Part shown: piece after piece, positions 18,068 through 27,302 of the stretch
Position numbering within the stretch: the first letter of the stretch is position 1
How the letters are laid out: each line of letters starts with the position of its first letter
Assembly: GCF_001457835.1 (NCBI RefSeq)
Contig: NZ_LN898230.1
Span: 513,600 to 577,599 of the forward strand
Direction: 5' to 3'
Source of the DNA: Fenollaria timonensis
GTDB taxonomy: Bacteria; Bacillota; Clostridia; Tissierellales; Peptoniphilaceae
DNA: 64,000 nucleotides
Notes under the pieces: model-generated
The model's database searches: none
What the model saw: the letters and a program-made list of their open reading frames with translations, nothing else
What the model was told of the DNA's origin: nothing
Program-made: the position numbers and the translations under genes

Positions 18068-20359
18068 ATGAAGACAAGAGTTTACGAATTAGCAAAAGAA
18101 TTGAATATGGAAACAAAAGAACTACTAGATAAACTCCAAGAATTGAACCTACCGCCAATGACTCACTTAAGTGGCGTAGATGAAGAAACAGCTAATATGG
18201 TAAGAGATCTTTTCCTAGAAGAAGATAAAGTAGCGGTTAAAGAAAGACCAAAGAAAAAGATCCGTAAAGCAAAAGAAGATACAGAAAGTATAGATAAAAA
18301 TGCTAATAAAGCTAAGAAAAACGCAAAACCTGAAGTAAAGAAGACTAATGTAAAAGAAGATAGAAGAGAAGAAGCTAAGAAGGAAAGCGCTGAAAATAAT
18401 AATCAAAGAAGTAATAAGAAGAAGAGAAACAATAATAACAATAATAACAATAAGAATAACAATAACAATAATAACAACAACAACAATAATAACAATTATA
18501 ATAACCAAGCAAATAATAAAAAAGGCAAGAAAAACAGACAAAACAATAAAAATAACGACAATAAGCCTCAAGAAGTAAAAGAAGAAAAGCAAGAAGCAAA
18601 AAAAGCTAAAGACGAAGTTGTTTATATACAAGATCCAATCATAGTTAAGGACCTTGCGGAAAAGCTAGGCGTTGGTGTAAACGAGCTAATTACAAAGCTT
18701 ATCATGCTAGGATTAATGCTTAACCAAAACCAAAGCGTTGACTTTGATACAGCATCTTTAATGGCTGATGAATTTGGTGTAAAAGTAGAATTAGAAGTGC
18801 CACAAAGCGAAGAAGAAGCACTTGAACTTGACTTCGAAGACAGTGAAGACACTCTAGTTACAAGACCACCAGTAGTTACAGTTATGGGTCACGTTGACCA
18901 CGGTAAGACATCACTTCTTGATGCTATCAGAGAAACAAAGGTACAAGCAGGTGAAGCGGGTGGTATCACTCAAAGAATTGGTGCCTACAGAATCAACGTT
19001 AAAGGAAAAAAAGTAGTTTTCCTAGACACACCAGGTCACGAAGCTTTCACACAAATGAGAGCCAGAGGAGCTCAAATCACTGATATATCTGTAATAGTTG
19101 TCGCAGCAGATGACGGTATCATGCCACAAACAAAGGAAGCCATCTCACATAGTAAGGCGGCTGGTGTACCCATCATCGTAGCGATAAATAAGATAGATAG
19201 ACCAGAAGCAAATATTGAAAGAATATATCAAGAGCTAGAAGATAACGATTTACTTCCAGAAAAGTGGGGCGGCTCAACTATAACCGTAGAAGTATCTGCA
19301 AAGAAAAGAATCAATATAGACGAATTGCTTGAGATGATCATCCTAGTTGCTGAGATGGAAGACATCAAGGCAAATCCTAACAGAAGAGCCATGGGTACTG
19401 TAATTGAAGCCCAACTTGACAAGGGTCAAGGACCTACAGCGACTGTTTTAGTACAAAAAGGAACTCTTAAGAAGGGCGACTACGTTGTATCAGGAACTGC
19501 TTGTGGTAAGATTAGGCTTATGGTTGATGACAACGGTAAAGGCATCATGAAGGCGACTCCTTCTACACCAGTTAAGATCATGGGCTTAAGCGAAGTGCCT
19601 GAAGCGGGTGAATTTTTCTACGCAGTTGAATCTGAAAAGAAGGCTAGAGCCATAGCTGATATGAGAAAAGAAAAGCAAAGAGAAGAAATGATTACAGCAA
19701 CTCAAAAAGTTTCTTTGGATAATCTATTCGACAGAATCAAAGAAGGCGAGTTAAAGGATCTAAACATCATAATCAAGGCTGATAACAAGGGTTCAATCGA
19801 AGCCATCAGCTCATCTCTTACTAAGCTTTCAAACGATGAAGTAAAGGTAAGCGTTATACACAGCGGCGTAGGCGGAATTAGTGAATCAGACGTTATGCTT
19901 GCTAGTGCATCAAACGCCATCATCATAGGCTTTAATGTAAGACCAAATAACGGCGCAATGGATTTAGCAAACGCTGAAAGCATTGAAGTTAAGACATATA
20001 GAGTTATTTATGACATAATAGACGATATCAAGAACGCTGTTAAGGGTATGCTAAAACCTAAGACTAAGGAAACTGTTTTAGGTAGAGCGACTGTACGTGC
20101 TACATTTAGACTACCTTCTGGACAAACTATAGCAGGTATCTATGTTGATAACGGCAAGATTACTAGAAACTCAAGCATAAGACTTCTTAGAGACGATGTG
20201 GTTATTCACGACGGAGGCATCTCTTCATTAAAGAGATTTAAAGATGATGCTAAAGAAGTTGCCACTGGTTATGAAGCTGGTCTAGGCCTTGATAATTACA
20301 ACGATGTCAAGGAAGGCGACGAAATGGAAGCCTACATCATTGAAGAAATAAAAGCATAA
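18068..20359 (+). CDS. infB: Translation initiation factor IF-2 with poly-Asn linker
   Basis: GTPase that places initiator tRNA on the 30S subunit. An N-terminal IF2_N domain (RVYELAKELNMETKELLDKL) is followed by a Lys/Glu-rich linker with a long asparagine tract (about residues 121-150, at 18428-18517), a second IF2_N domain (about 185-235), then the GTPase: G1 GHVDHGKTS, G3 DTPGHEAF, G4 NKIDRP, and the C-terminal domains ending near residue 760. 763 residues. The Asn tract is coded by alternating AAT and AAC, so it is protein-level low complexity on a mixed codon repeat. It lies 5 bp after ylxR, without ylxQ. Confidence 0.97.
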   Translation: MKTRVYELAKELNMETKELLDKLQELNLPPMTHLSGVDEETANMVRDLFLEEDKVAVKERPKKKIRKAKEDTESIDKNANKAKKNAKPEVKKTNVKEDRREEAKKESAENNNQRSNKKKRNNNNNNNNKNNNNNNNNNNNNNNYNNQANNKKGKKNRQNNKNNDNKPQEVKEEKQEAKKAKDEVVYIQDPIIVKDLAEKLGVGVNELITKLIMLGLMLNQNQSVDFDTASLMADEFGVKVELEVPQSEEEALELDFEDSEDTLVTRPPVVTVMGHVDHGKTSLLDAIRETKVQAGEAGGITQRIGAYRINVKGKKVVFLDTPGHEAFTQMRARGAQITDISVIVVAADDGIMPQTKEAISHSKAAGVPIIVAINKIDRPEANIERIYQELEDNDLLPEKWGGSTITVEVSAKKRINIDELLEMIILVAEMEDIKANPNRRAMGTVIEAQLDKGQGPTATVLVQKGTLKKGDYVVSGTACGKIRLMVDDNGKGIMKATPSTPVKIMGLSEVPEAGEFFYAVESEKKARAIADMRKEKQREEMITATQKVSLDNLFDRIKEGELKDLNIIIKADNKGSIEAISSSLTKLSNDEVKVSVIHSGVGGISESDVMLASASNAIIIGFNVRPNNGAMDLANAESIEVKTYRVIYDIIDDIKNAVKGMLKPKTKETVLGRATVRATFRLPSGQTIAGIYVDNGKITRNSSIRLLRDDVVIHDGGISSLKRFKDDAKEVATGYEAGLGLDNYNDVKEGDEMEAYIIEEIKA

Positions 20360-20371
20360 TTAGGTGATACT

Positions 20372-20761
20372 ATGGACAAGAAAAGATTATATAGATTACA
20401 AGCTGAGATACAAAGAATTGTATCAGAGTTATTAATTGAAGGACTTAAGGATCCTAGGATTGATCCAATGACTAGCGTATCTAAAGTTGAGCTAAGTAAC
20501 GATACATCGGTTGCCACTATATATTTTTCGATATATGGCAGTCAAAAGACTAAAGAAGACACTCTTGATGCTTTAGAAAATGCTAAAGGCTATATCAGAT
20601 CTCGTCTTGCAAAGGTTTTAGAGATAAGACAAGTGCCTGAATTAAGATTTAAAATTGATGAGAGCGTTGAATATAGTATTGAGATACAAAAGATTTTAAA
20701 TAAATTAAATTCAGAGAGTGAAGAAAAAGCAAACAAAGAGTTAGATGCAGATGAAGAATAA
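20372..20761 (+). CDS. rbfA: 30S ribosome-binding factor RbfA
   Basis: Cold-adaptation and 30S maturation factor with a KH-like fold. Recognised by KKRLYRLQAEIQRIVSELL at the N-terminus and DPRIDPMTSVSKVELSNDTS, then the helical LRFKIDESVEYSIEIQKIL pattern at the C-terminus. 129 residues, normal for the family. Follows infB after 12 bp and overlaps the next gene by 17 bp. Confidence 0.95.
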   Translation: MDKKRLYRLQAEIQRIVSELLIEGLKDPRIDPMTSVSKVELSNDTSVATIYFSIYGSQKTKEDTLDALENAKGYIRSRLAKVLEIRQVPELRFKIDESVEYSIEIQKILNKLNSESEEKANKELDADEE

Positions 20762-21704
20762 TCACAGCATAAAAGATATTGGTCTAGCTATAGAAGAAGC
20801 TAATAGCATAAATATAATCTCTCACAAGTCTCCAGACGGGGACAACATGGGCTCAACGCTTGGCCTTTATCTATCACTAAAAGAAAAGTATAAGAAAAAG
20901 ACTATAAATATAATAAAGCCAGATGACATTCCTAGCAAATACATCTTTATTGAGGAAAAAAAGTATTACAAAGAAAGCATGAGCGAGTGCGATTTGCTCA
21001 TGGTTATTGACTGCGCTGATGAGAGAAGGCTTCTTAATGAAGATAATCTTAAAAAAGCGAAGAAAGTTATTAACATAGACCACCACAAGAGCAATAAGTA
21101 TTTTGGCGATATAAACTACGTTTTAGAAGAGTATTCATCCAGCGCAGAGATAGTATACGACATCATAAAAGAGCTTGAGCTTCCTATGAACAAAGAAGTA
21201 GCTACTATGCTCTACATTGGCATAGATACTGACACTGGCAGGTTTATGTACTCATCGACAAGTGACGACACTATGCAAAAAGTTTCTAAGCTTATGAGCT
21301 ACGGCATCGATATAAATGAAATCAATATCAAGCTTTATAGAAGCATGAATAAAAATATTTTTGAGCTATATAAGCTCGCTATAAATAAGATTAATTTCTA
21401 TAAAGACTTTGCCTACCTTGTCTTAGATAATGATGATTTTAACAAGACTAAGACTAGTAGAGACGATACGGACGATATACTTGCCTTTCTACAAGGCCTT
21501 GAAGATTATGACATGATAGCCATAATCAAAGAAGTAAAGGACATTTACAAAGTTTCTTTAAGAAGCAAGTATAAATACGATGTAGGCAGCATTGGTGAGG
21601 ACTTTGATGGCGGCGGACATAAGTACGCTGCGGGTTTAACGTACAAGGGAGAGCTTGACGAGCTAATTAAAAAGCTGAAAGGATATGTAGACGATGCAAA
21701 TTAG
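20745..21704 (+). CDS. nrnA: DHH-family phosphoesterase (NrnA-like oligoribonuclease)
   Basis: Mn-dependent phosphoesterase that in Bacillus degrades nanoRNAs and dephosphorylates pAp. It has the N-terminal ISHKSPDGDNMGSTLGL motif, the DHH motif in INIDHHKSNKYFGDINYV, and the DHHA1 motif DGGGHKYAAGL at the C-terminus. 319 residues. Start could be ATG at 20745 or the second ATG at 20751. Position between rbfA and truB is the conserved one for this family in Firmicutes. Family and place are clear; the exact substrate range (pAp, nanoRNA, cyclic dinucleotide products) is inferred. Confidence 0.9.
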   Translation: MQMKNNHSIKDIGLAIEEANSINIISHKSPDGDNMGSTLGLYLSLKEKYKKKTINIIKPDDIPSKYIFIEEKKYYKESMSECDLLMVIDCADERRLLNEDNLKKAKKVINIDHHKSNKYFGDINYVLEEYSSSAEIVYDIIKELELPMNKEVATMLYIGIDTDTGRFMYSSTSDDTMQKVSKLMSYGIDINEINIKLYRSMNKNIFELYKLAINKINFYKDFAYLVLDNDDFNKTKTSRDDTDDILAFLQGLEDYDMIAIIKEVKDIYKVSLRSKYKYDVGSIGEDFDGGGHKYAAGLTYKGELDELIKKLKGYVDDAN

Positions 21705-22575
21705 TGGCGTAGTCAACGTGTTTAAGGAGAAGGGAAAGTCCAGTAGATACTACACAAACAAGGTGAAGCAGCTTAGCAAGATGAAGACTGGACACGTAGG
21801 AACCTTAGACCCCATGGCCTTTGGCGTCTTGCCTATAGCGCTTGGAGAGGCAACTAAGTTTATAGATTACTTAGGCTTTGATAAAAAGGCCTATATATAT
21901 AGAATAATTTTTGGTAAAACTACAGAGACCTTAGACGCCGAGTCAGAGATTAGCGATGAAGAGGCATGGAACTTTGAAAAGAATGATTTACTAAGAGTAT
22001 TAGAAGAGATGGAAGGTGCATACGAGCAAGTTCCACCAAAGTATTCAGCAAAGAAGATTGATGGCGTTCCTATGTATAAGCTAGCGAGAGAAAATATTGA
22101 CGTAGACACTGCTTCAAGAGCAAAAACTGTTCAAATTTATAAGAACAGACTATTGAAGTTTAATAAGGAAAAGTCATACGCCATAGTCATGAGCGAGGTT
22201 TCTACTGGAACTTATATAAGGACTCTTGCCTTTGATATAGCACAAAGACTAGGGACTATATCGTATATCGATTACCTTATGAGGTACTACAGCGGCCCAT
22301 TAAATATTGACGAGGCCATATGCATAGACGATATAGATGAAGATGATCTTATTCCAGTAGATACGCTTATAGATTTGCCAGTCATAAAGCTTCACGAAAA
22401 GAGGTTTAAGGCGGTTCAAAACGGCATGAACTCATATGTTAATGATGCCTACAATGAAGAGCAATACAAGGTTTACTGTGCTGATAAATTCTGCGGCATT
22501 GGCTATGTGAAAAAAGATGAGAATGGCAGAAAAAATATTTATATGAAAAAGGTTTATAAATATGAGGATAATTAA
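21694..22575 (+). CDS. truB: tRNA pseudouridine(55) synthase TruB
   Basis: Converts U55 in the T-loop of tRNAs to pseudouridine. The catalytic aspartate is residue 39 in KTGHVGTLDPMAFGVLPIAL, and the second motif EQVPPKYSAKKIDGVPMYKL is present. 293 residues. It overlaps nrnA and ribF by about 10 bp each, showing tight translational coupling in the operon. Confidence 0.96.
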   Translation: MQISGVVNVFKEKGKSSRYYTNKVKQLSKMKTGHVGTLDPMAFGVLPIALGEATKFIDYLGFDKKAYIYRIIFGKTTETLDAESEISDEEAWNFEKNDLLRVLEEMEGAYEQVPPKYSAKKIDGVPMYKLARENIDVDTASRAKTVQIYKNRLLKFNKEKSYAIVMSEVSTGTYIRTLAFDIAQRLGTISYIDYLMRYYSGPLNIDEAICIDDIDEDDLIPVDTLIDLPVIKLHEKRFKAVQNGMNSYVNDAYNEEQYKVYCADKFCGIGYVKKDENGRKNIYMKKVYKYEDN

Positions 22576-23461
22576 TTTAAAAGATGAGTTTAGAAGTGAA
22601 GAATGCTATATAGCGCTTGGCTACTTCGATGGCATGCACTTAGGTCACTTAAAAATAATTAAGAGCTGCATAAGTGATGCTAGAAGAGATAAGCTAGAGT
22701 CAGCTGTTTTGCTGCTTGACTTTAAAGGCGCTAAGAGCATCACGCCAATTGATGACAAGATTAAGATACTTGAAGAGCTTGGCATAGATACTGTTTATCT
22801 AATTGACTTTACGGATGAGCTTAAAAGAACAGATCCAAAAGCTTTTGTCAAGGAGATACTACTAAATAGATTAAATGCGATTAGGACTTACTCGGGTGAA
22901 GATTATACCTTTGGTATAGACAGACTTGGGGACACTGCACTTCTTAAAGAGATGATGAAAGAGGCAGGCGGCGAAGCAGTAGTATTAAATTTTGAACTTG
23001 ATGAAGAGATGCAAAAGATTTCATCGAGCAATATAAAAAAGTTAATACTGTCAGGCGAAGTGATGAGTGCAAACAAAGACTTATCGAGGTACTACTCAAT
23101 AAAGTCAAAGGTTATTCACGGCAAAAGATTTGGCTCATCGGTCGGCATACCAACTGCAAACCTCAATATTAATACAGGCTACATCATTCCGTATCAAGGC
23201 GTATATGTAACAAAGATTAAGATCAAGGACCGTATTTATAAATCAGTTACTAGTGTAGGCAAAAACCTAAGCTTTAACGAAGACTTTGTTAGTGTTGAGA
23301 CTAACATATTTGACTTCGATGATGATATATATGATGACACAGTTAGATTATATTTCATCTATAGGATTAGAGATATGTTAAACTTTGCTGACAAGGATGA
23401 TTTATTTAAACAGATTAGAAGCGATATTAATTTTGCGAAAAATTTTGAAGATTATTTATAA
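22562..23461 (+). CDS. ribF: Bifunctional riboflavin kinase / FAD synthetase
   Basis: Makes FMN and FAD from riboflavin. The N-terminal nucleotidyltransferase part has ALGYFDGMHLGHLKII (the HxGH-type motif), and the C-terminal riboflavin kinase part has HGKRFGSSVGIPTANLNINT and VYVTKIKI...SVGKN. 299 residues, standard for RibF. Last gene of the rimP operon, ending just before the rpsO promoter. FMN and FAD made here would serve the Rnf complex and the nitroreductase. Confidence 0.94.
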   Translation: MRIINLKDEFRSEECYIALGYFDGMHLGHLKIIKSCISDARRDKLESAVLLLDFKGAKSITPIDDKIKILEELGIDTVYLIDFTDELKRTDPKAFVKEILLNRLNAIRTYSGEDYTFGIDRLGDTALLKEMMKEAGGEAVVLNFELDEEMQKISSSNIKKLILSGEVMSANKDLSRYYSIKSKVIHGKRFGSSVGIPTANLNINTGYIIPYQGVYVTKIKIKDRIYKSVTSVGKNLSFNEDFVSVETNIFDFDDDIYDDTVRLYFIYRIRDMLNFADKDDLFKQIRSDINFAKNFEDYL

Positions 23462-23478
23462 TTATGAGTATAAAATGC

Positions 23479-23507
23479 TTTACAAATGCTAAAGTTCATG
23501 ATATACT
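23479..23507 (+). promoter_or_regulatory. Promoter of rpsO
   Basis: TTTACA (23479-23484), 17 bp, TATACT (23502-23507) preceded by TGA, giving a leader of about 75 nt before rpsO. Confidence 0.7.
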
Positions 23508-23511
23508 AATA

Positions 23512-23588
23512 TAGGTACCTTATGCTACGTATATCGTTCCCGTCGATACACTTGGCTGAGGCAAATATTATTAAGGGGGAAACATTAA
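23512..23588 (+). promoter_or_regulatory. Structured rpsO leader, likely S15 autoregulatory
   Basis: The leader can fold into an outer helix (CCTTA-GC near 23518-23526 with GCTGAGG at about 23554-23560, one bulge and one G-U) enclosing an inner hairpin (TATCG with CGATA around a TTCCCGT loop, 23532-23548). Nested helices before rpsO are typical of S15-binding leaders in which the protein represses its own synthesis. The fold was done by eye, and leader RNAs of this class are poorly conserved in sequence. Confidence 0.5.
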
Positions 23589-23855
23589 ATGTTAACAAAA
23601 GAAGAAAAATCAAAAATCATTGACGATTTTAAAATGCATGAAGGAGACACTGGTTCTACAGAAGTACAAATAGCTATACTTACTAAGAGAATCAATGATC
23701 TTACAGAACACTTAAAGACACACAAGAAAGACCATCACTCAAGAAGAGGATTATTTAAAATGATTGGTAAGAGAAAAGGTCTTCTAAAATATTTGTATGA
23801 CACTGATATTAACAAATATCGTGAATTGATAGAAAGATTAAATATCAGAGGATAA
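23589..23855 (+). CDS. rpsO: 30S ribosomal protein S15
   Basis: Binds 16S rRNA in the central domain. 88 residues with the S15 hallmarks [20 protein letters not shown] and [20 protein letters not shown], ending LIERLNIRG. Preceded by AAGGGGGA. It is followed by a terminator and then pnp, the same rpsO-pnp order found across bacteria. Confidence 0.98.
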   Translation: MLTKEEKSKIIDDFKMHEGDTGSTEVQIAILTKRINDLTEHLKTHKKDHHSRRGLFKMIGKRKGLLKYLYDTDINKYRELIERLNIRG

Positions 23856-23884
23856 AGAGGGCGGGGCTATCCCGCTCTTTTGTT
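23855..23884 (+). terminator. Terminator between rpsO and pnp
   Basis: AAAGAGGGCGGG and CCCGCTCTTT pair around the loop GCTAT with two G-U pairs, followed by TGTT. It probably cuts transcription only partly, since no separate pnp promoter is evident. Confidence 0.75.
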
Positions 23885-23903
23885 AGATTAAAGGAGATGT
23901 GAG

Positions 23904-26000
23904 ATGCAAGAAAATTTTAAAACTACCTTAGCAGGTAGACCTTTAGAAATTGAAACAGGAAAGATGTGCGAGCAAGCTGGTGGTTCTTGCTTAGTTAAGT
24001 ATGGAGATACTTACGTTTTAGTTAATGCGACAAGCACAAAAGCACCTAGAGAAGGGGTAGACTTCTTCCCACTAAGTGTAGACTACGAAGAAAAGTTTTA
24101 TTCTGTTGGTAAGATACCAGGAGGATATATAAAGAGAGAGGGAAGACCTTCAGAGAAAGCAGTTTTAACTTCAAGGCTGATTGATAGACCAATTAGACCT
24201 TTATTTCCTGAGGGCTTTTTTAATGATGTACAAGTTATAGCAACAGTTCTTTCAGTAGACCCTGACAATAGTCCAGAAATCGCTGCGATGATTGGTTCAT
24301 CAGTAGCTCTATGTATTTCTGACATACCATTTAACGGACCAACTGCAGCAGTTTACGTTGGACTTATAGATGGAGAATATGTAATCAACCCAACTCAAGA
24401 AGAGATGGAAAAGTCAGACATAAACCTATGTATATCAGGAACAAAGGACGCCATCATGATGGTTGAATCAGGATCAAATGAAGTTTCTGAAGAAGAAATG
24501 ATTAAGGCTATACTAAAAGGACATGAAGCTATCAAAGAAGTATGTGCATTTGAAGAAGAAATCATTAAAAAGATAGGCAAAGAAAAATATTCGTTCGAAA
24601 AATTTGAAGCTAAAGAAGAAATTTTTAAAGAAATAGATGAAGAATTCAGAGAAGATATTAAAAACTCTATATTTGAAGCTGATAAGGTTCAAAGAATAGA
24701 AAATAGTGAATCACTTAAGGATACTATAGTAAATAAATATCTTGAAAAGTATCCAGATGATCAAAAGAGCATACTAAAGACTATTGACGATATTACAAGT
24801 GAAGAGTTCAGAAAAGGTATACTTGAAAGAAACTTAAGACCAGACGGAAGAAATACTGAACAAATCAGACCACTTTCTGCTGAAGTTGGCTTATTACCAA
24901 GAGCTCACGGATCAGGACTATTTAAAAGAGGTCAAACTCAAGTATTAACTATAGCTACACTTGGCTCATTCGGCGACAGCCAATCACAAGACGGCCTAGT
25001 TGAAGAAGGCGAAAAACACTACATGCATCAATACAATTTCCCACCATATTCAGTAGGAGACGTTAGACCGCTTAGAAGCCCTGGTAGAAGAGAAATTGGT
25101 CACGGAGCACTTGCTGAAAGAGCTCTAGTTCCAGTTATACCTTCACTTGAAGACTTCCCATACACAATTAGACTTGTATCAGAAGTACTAAGCTCAAACG
25201 GCTCTTCATCACAAGCAAGTATCTGCGGTTCAACACTAGCTCTTATGGATGCGGGTGTACCTATTAAAAAACCAGTAGCAGGTATTGCCATGGGACTTAT
25301 TAAGTCAGAAGAAACTACTAAGATATTAACAGATATACAAGGTCTTGAAGACCACCTTGGCGACATGGACTTTAAAGTAGCTGGTACTAAGGACGGTATC
25401 ACAGCTATGCAAATGGATATCAAGGTTCAAGGTATAGATGAAGAGATAATGAAAGTTGCTCTAGAACAAGCAAAGGCAGCAAGATTCCAAATACTTGATG
25501 TAATCAGATCAGCTATCGATGCACCAAGAGCAGAATTATCCGAGTACGCTCCAAAGATTGCAACTATCAAGATTGATCCAGACAAGATTAGAGATGTTAT
25601 CGGCTCAGGCGGAAAGGTAATTAACAAGATTATCGAAGAAACAGGCGCTAAGATTGATATCACTGATGACGGTGACGTATACATCTCAGCTGATACTATG
25701 GATGGCGTTAACGGCGCTAAGAAGATGATTGAAGACATCGTTAAAGAAGTAGAAGTTGGCGAAGTTTACTTTGGTAAGGTTAATAGAATAACTAATTTCG
25801 GTGCCTTTGTTGAAGTATTAAACGGCAAAGAAGGCTTACTACACATCTCACAAATCTCAAAAGACAGAGTAAACAAAGTTGAAGATGTATTAAAGCTAGG
25901 CGACGAAATCATGGTTAAGGTTACATCTATTGACGAACAAGGTAGAATCAACCTATCAAGAAAAGCATTAGTAGAAAATTCAGAAGAAGAATCTAAATAA
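23904..26000 (+). CDS. pnp: Polyribonucleotide nucleotidyltransferase (PNPase)
   Basis: 3'-to-5' phosphorolytic exoribonuclease. It has two RNase PH domains (first with [20 protein letters not shown], second with [20 protein letters not shown] and RRXIGHG-type [15 protein letters not shown]), then a KH domain ([19 protein letters not shown], about 557-575) and an S1 domain ([19 protein letters not shown], about 622-640). 698 residues, standard. AAAGGAGATG precedes the ATG. Confidence 0.97.
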   Translation: MQENFKTTLAGRPLEIETGKMCEQAGGSCLVKYGDTYVLVNATSTKAPREGVDFFPLSVDYEEKFYSVGKIPGGYIKREGRPSEKAVLTSRLIDRPIRPLFPEGFFNDVQVIATVLSVDPDNSPEIAAMIGSSVALCISDIPFNGPTAAVYVGLIDGEYVINPTQEEMEKSDINLCISGTKDAIMMVESGSNEVSEEEMIKAILKGHEAIKEVCAFEEEIIKKIGKEKYSFEKFEAKEEIFKEIDEEFREDIKNSIFEADKVQRIENSESLKDTIVNKYLEKYPDDQKSILKTIDDITSEEFRKGILERNLRPDGRNTEQIRPLSAEVGLLPRAHGSGLFKRGQTQVLTIATLGSFGDSQSQDGLVEEGEKHYMHQYNFPPYSVGDVRPLRSPGRREIGHGALAERALVPVIPSLEDFPYTIRLVSEVLSSNGSSSQASICGSTLALMDAGVPIKKPVAGIAMGLIKSEETTKILTDIQGLEDHLGDMDFKVAGTKDGITAMQMDIKVQGIDEEIMKVALEQAKAARFQILDVIRSAIDAPRAELSEYAPKIATIKIDPDKIRDVIGSGGKVINKIIEETGAKIDITDDGDVYISADTMDGVNGAKKMIEDIVKEVEVGEVYFGKVNRITNFGAFVEVLNGKEGLLHISQISKDRVNKVEDVLKLGDEIMVKVTSIDEQGRINLSRKALVENSEEESK

Positions 26001-26013
26001 TTAGGATAAAAAG

Positions 26014-26451
26014 ATGGTAAAAGTTAAGATAATAAATAAGAGTAAAAACGATATACCAAAATACCAAACAGAAAACTCTGCTGGCGTAGATATAAGAGCT
26101 TCACTTGATGAGGACCTTGTATTAAAGGCAGGCGAGTTCAAACTAGTAAGTACAGGTATCTATCTAGAGATACCTTCCTCTTACGAGGTTCAAATCAGAG
26201 CAAGATCGGGCCTTAGTATTAAGCACGGCATTGGTCTTGTCAACGGTATAGGCACTATTGACAGTGATTACAGAGGTGAAATAAAGGTTCCTCTAATAAA
26301 TTTTTCTAAAGAAGATTTTACTATTGAGAATGGTATGAGAATCGCTCAAATGGTTTTATCTAAGTACGAAAAGATAGATTTTGAAGAAGTAGATGAGCTT
26401 TCAGACTCTGAAAGACAAGATGGCGGCTTTGGTTCGACAGGAGTAAAATAA
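26014..26451 (+). CDS. dut: dUTP diphosphatase
   Basis: Hydrolyses dUTP to dUMP, keeping uracil out of DNA and feeding dTMP synthesis. The trimeric dUTPase motifs are all visible: SAGVDIRA (motif 1), RARSGLSIKHGIGLVNGIG (2 and 3), RIAQMVL (4), and the C-terminal GGFGSTG (5). 145 residues. Its stop shares bases with the start of uppP (TAATG), so the two are coupled. Confidence 0.96.
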   Translation: MVKVKIINKSKNDIPKYQTENSAGVDIRASLDEDLVLKAGEFKLVSTGIYLEIPSSYEVQIRARSGLSIKHGIGLVNGIGTIDSDYRGEIKVPLINFSKEDFTIENGMRIAQMVLSKYEKIDFEEVDELSDSERQDGGFGSTGVK

Positions 26452-27278
26452 TGACATTATTTAAAGCAATAATACTCGCTATCGTTCAAGGCATAACAGA
26501 GTTTTTACCAATAAGCTCATCAGGCCACTTGGCCATACTACAAATATTATTTAATGTAAAAGAAGGTAATGTATTTTTCTCGCAAGTTTTACACTTCGGA
26601 ACATTGCTTTCTATTTTACTTGTTTATCATAAACAAGTTATAAACATGATCGTGGAGTTTTTCAAAATGCTTGGCTCTTTAATAAAAAGAGAAAAGATCG
26701 AGCTAAACCACTATCAAAAACTAGCTCTATACATTATATTAGCGACTATACCTACAGTTATCATCGCTTTATTTATAGAGAAGTATTTGGATCAATTATA
26801 CATGTCTTCATTAATCATAGGACTATGCTTTATAATAACAGCCTTTATGATATACTTCATCGACATCAATATTCATGGCAAAAATACTATGAGAATTACA
26901 AATGCTGGCGTGCCTAAAGTGCTTGCTATAGGAGCAGTTCAAGGCGTTGCAGCACTACCAGGCATATCAAGATCAGGCTCAACTATATTTATCTCACACA
27001 TATTGGGAATAAATAAGAAGGATGCGGTAGATTTTTCTTTTCTACTAGCTATACCAGCCATGCTTGGCGGCTTTATACTAGGTTTAAAAGACATATTCAA
27101 AGAAGGATCACAAGTAAGCTTCGACATAAATGCGATTGTTGGACTTATTGTGAGCTTCATAACTGGAGTTTTAGCGATCAGATTAATAAAAGTGCTTATT
27201 AAAAAGAAAAAATTCCATGTATTTTCATATTACTTAGTTGTACTAGGTATTATTTGTATAGTATTAAATTTTATATAA
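26451..27278 (+). CDS. uppP: Undecaprenyl-diphosphatase UppP
   Basis: Integral membrane phosphatase that recycles the lipid carrier of cell-wall synthesis and gives bacitracin tolerance. It has the BacA family motif AIVQGITEFLPISSSGHLAI near the N-terminus and the second motif GVAALPGISRSGSTIFISHI (about residues 164-183), with about eight membrane segments. 275 residues. It lies between dut and ftsK. Confidence 0.96.
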   Translation: MTLFKAIILAIVQGITEFLPISSSGHLAILQILFNVKEGNVFFSQVLHFGTLLSILLVYHKQVINMIVEFFKMLGSLIKREKIELNHYQKLALYIILATIPTVIIALFIEKYLDQLYMSSLIIGLCFIITAFMIYFIDINIHGKNTMRITNAGVPKVLAIGAVQGVAALPGISRSGSTIFISHILGINKKDAVDFSFLLAIPAMLGGFILGLKDIFKEGSQVSFDINAIVGLIVSFITGVLAIRLIKVLIKKKKFHVFSYYLVVLGIICIVLNFI

Positions 27279-27302
27279 AAGATATATAAGCGAAGGGATT
27301 GT

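Noticed and set aside
18215-18631. 138-codon open frame on the - strand inside infB
   Set aside because: It is the antisense of the Asn/Lys-rich linker and gives only Ile/Val/Phe strings; infB is certain.
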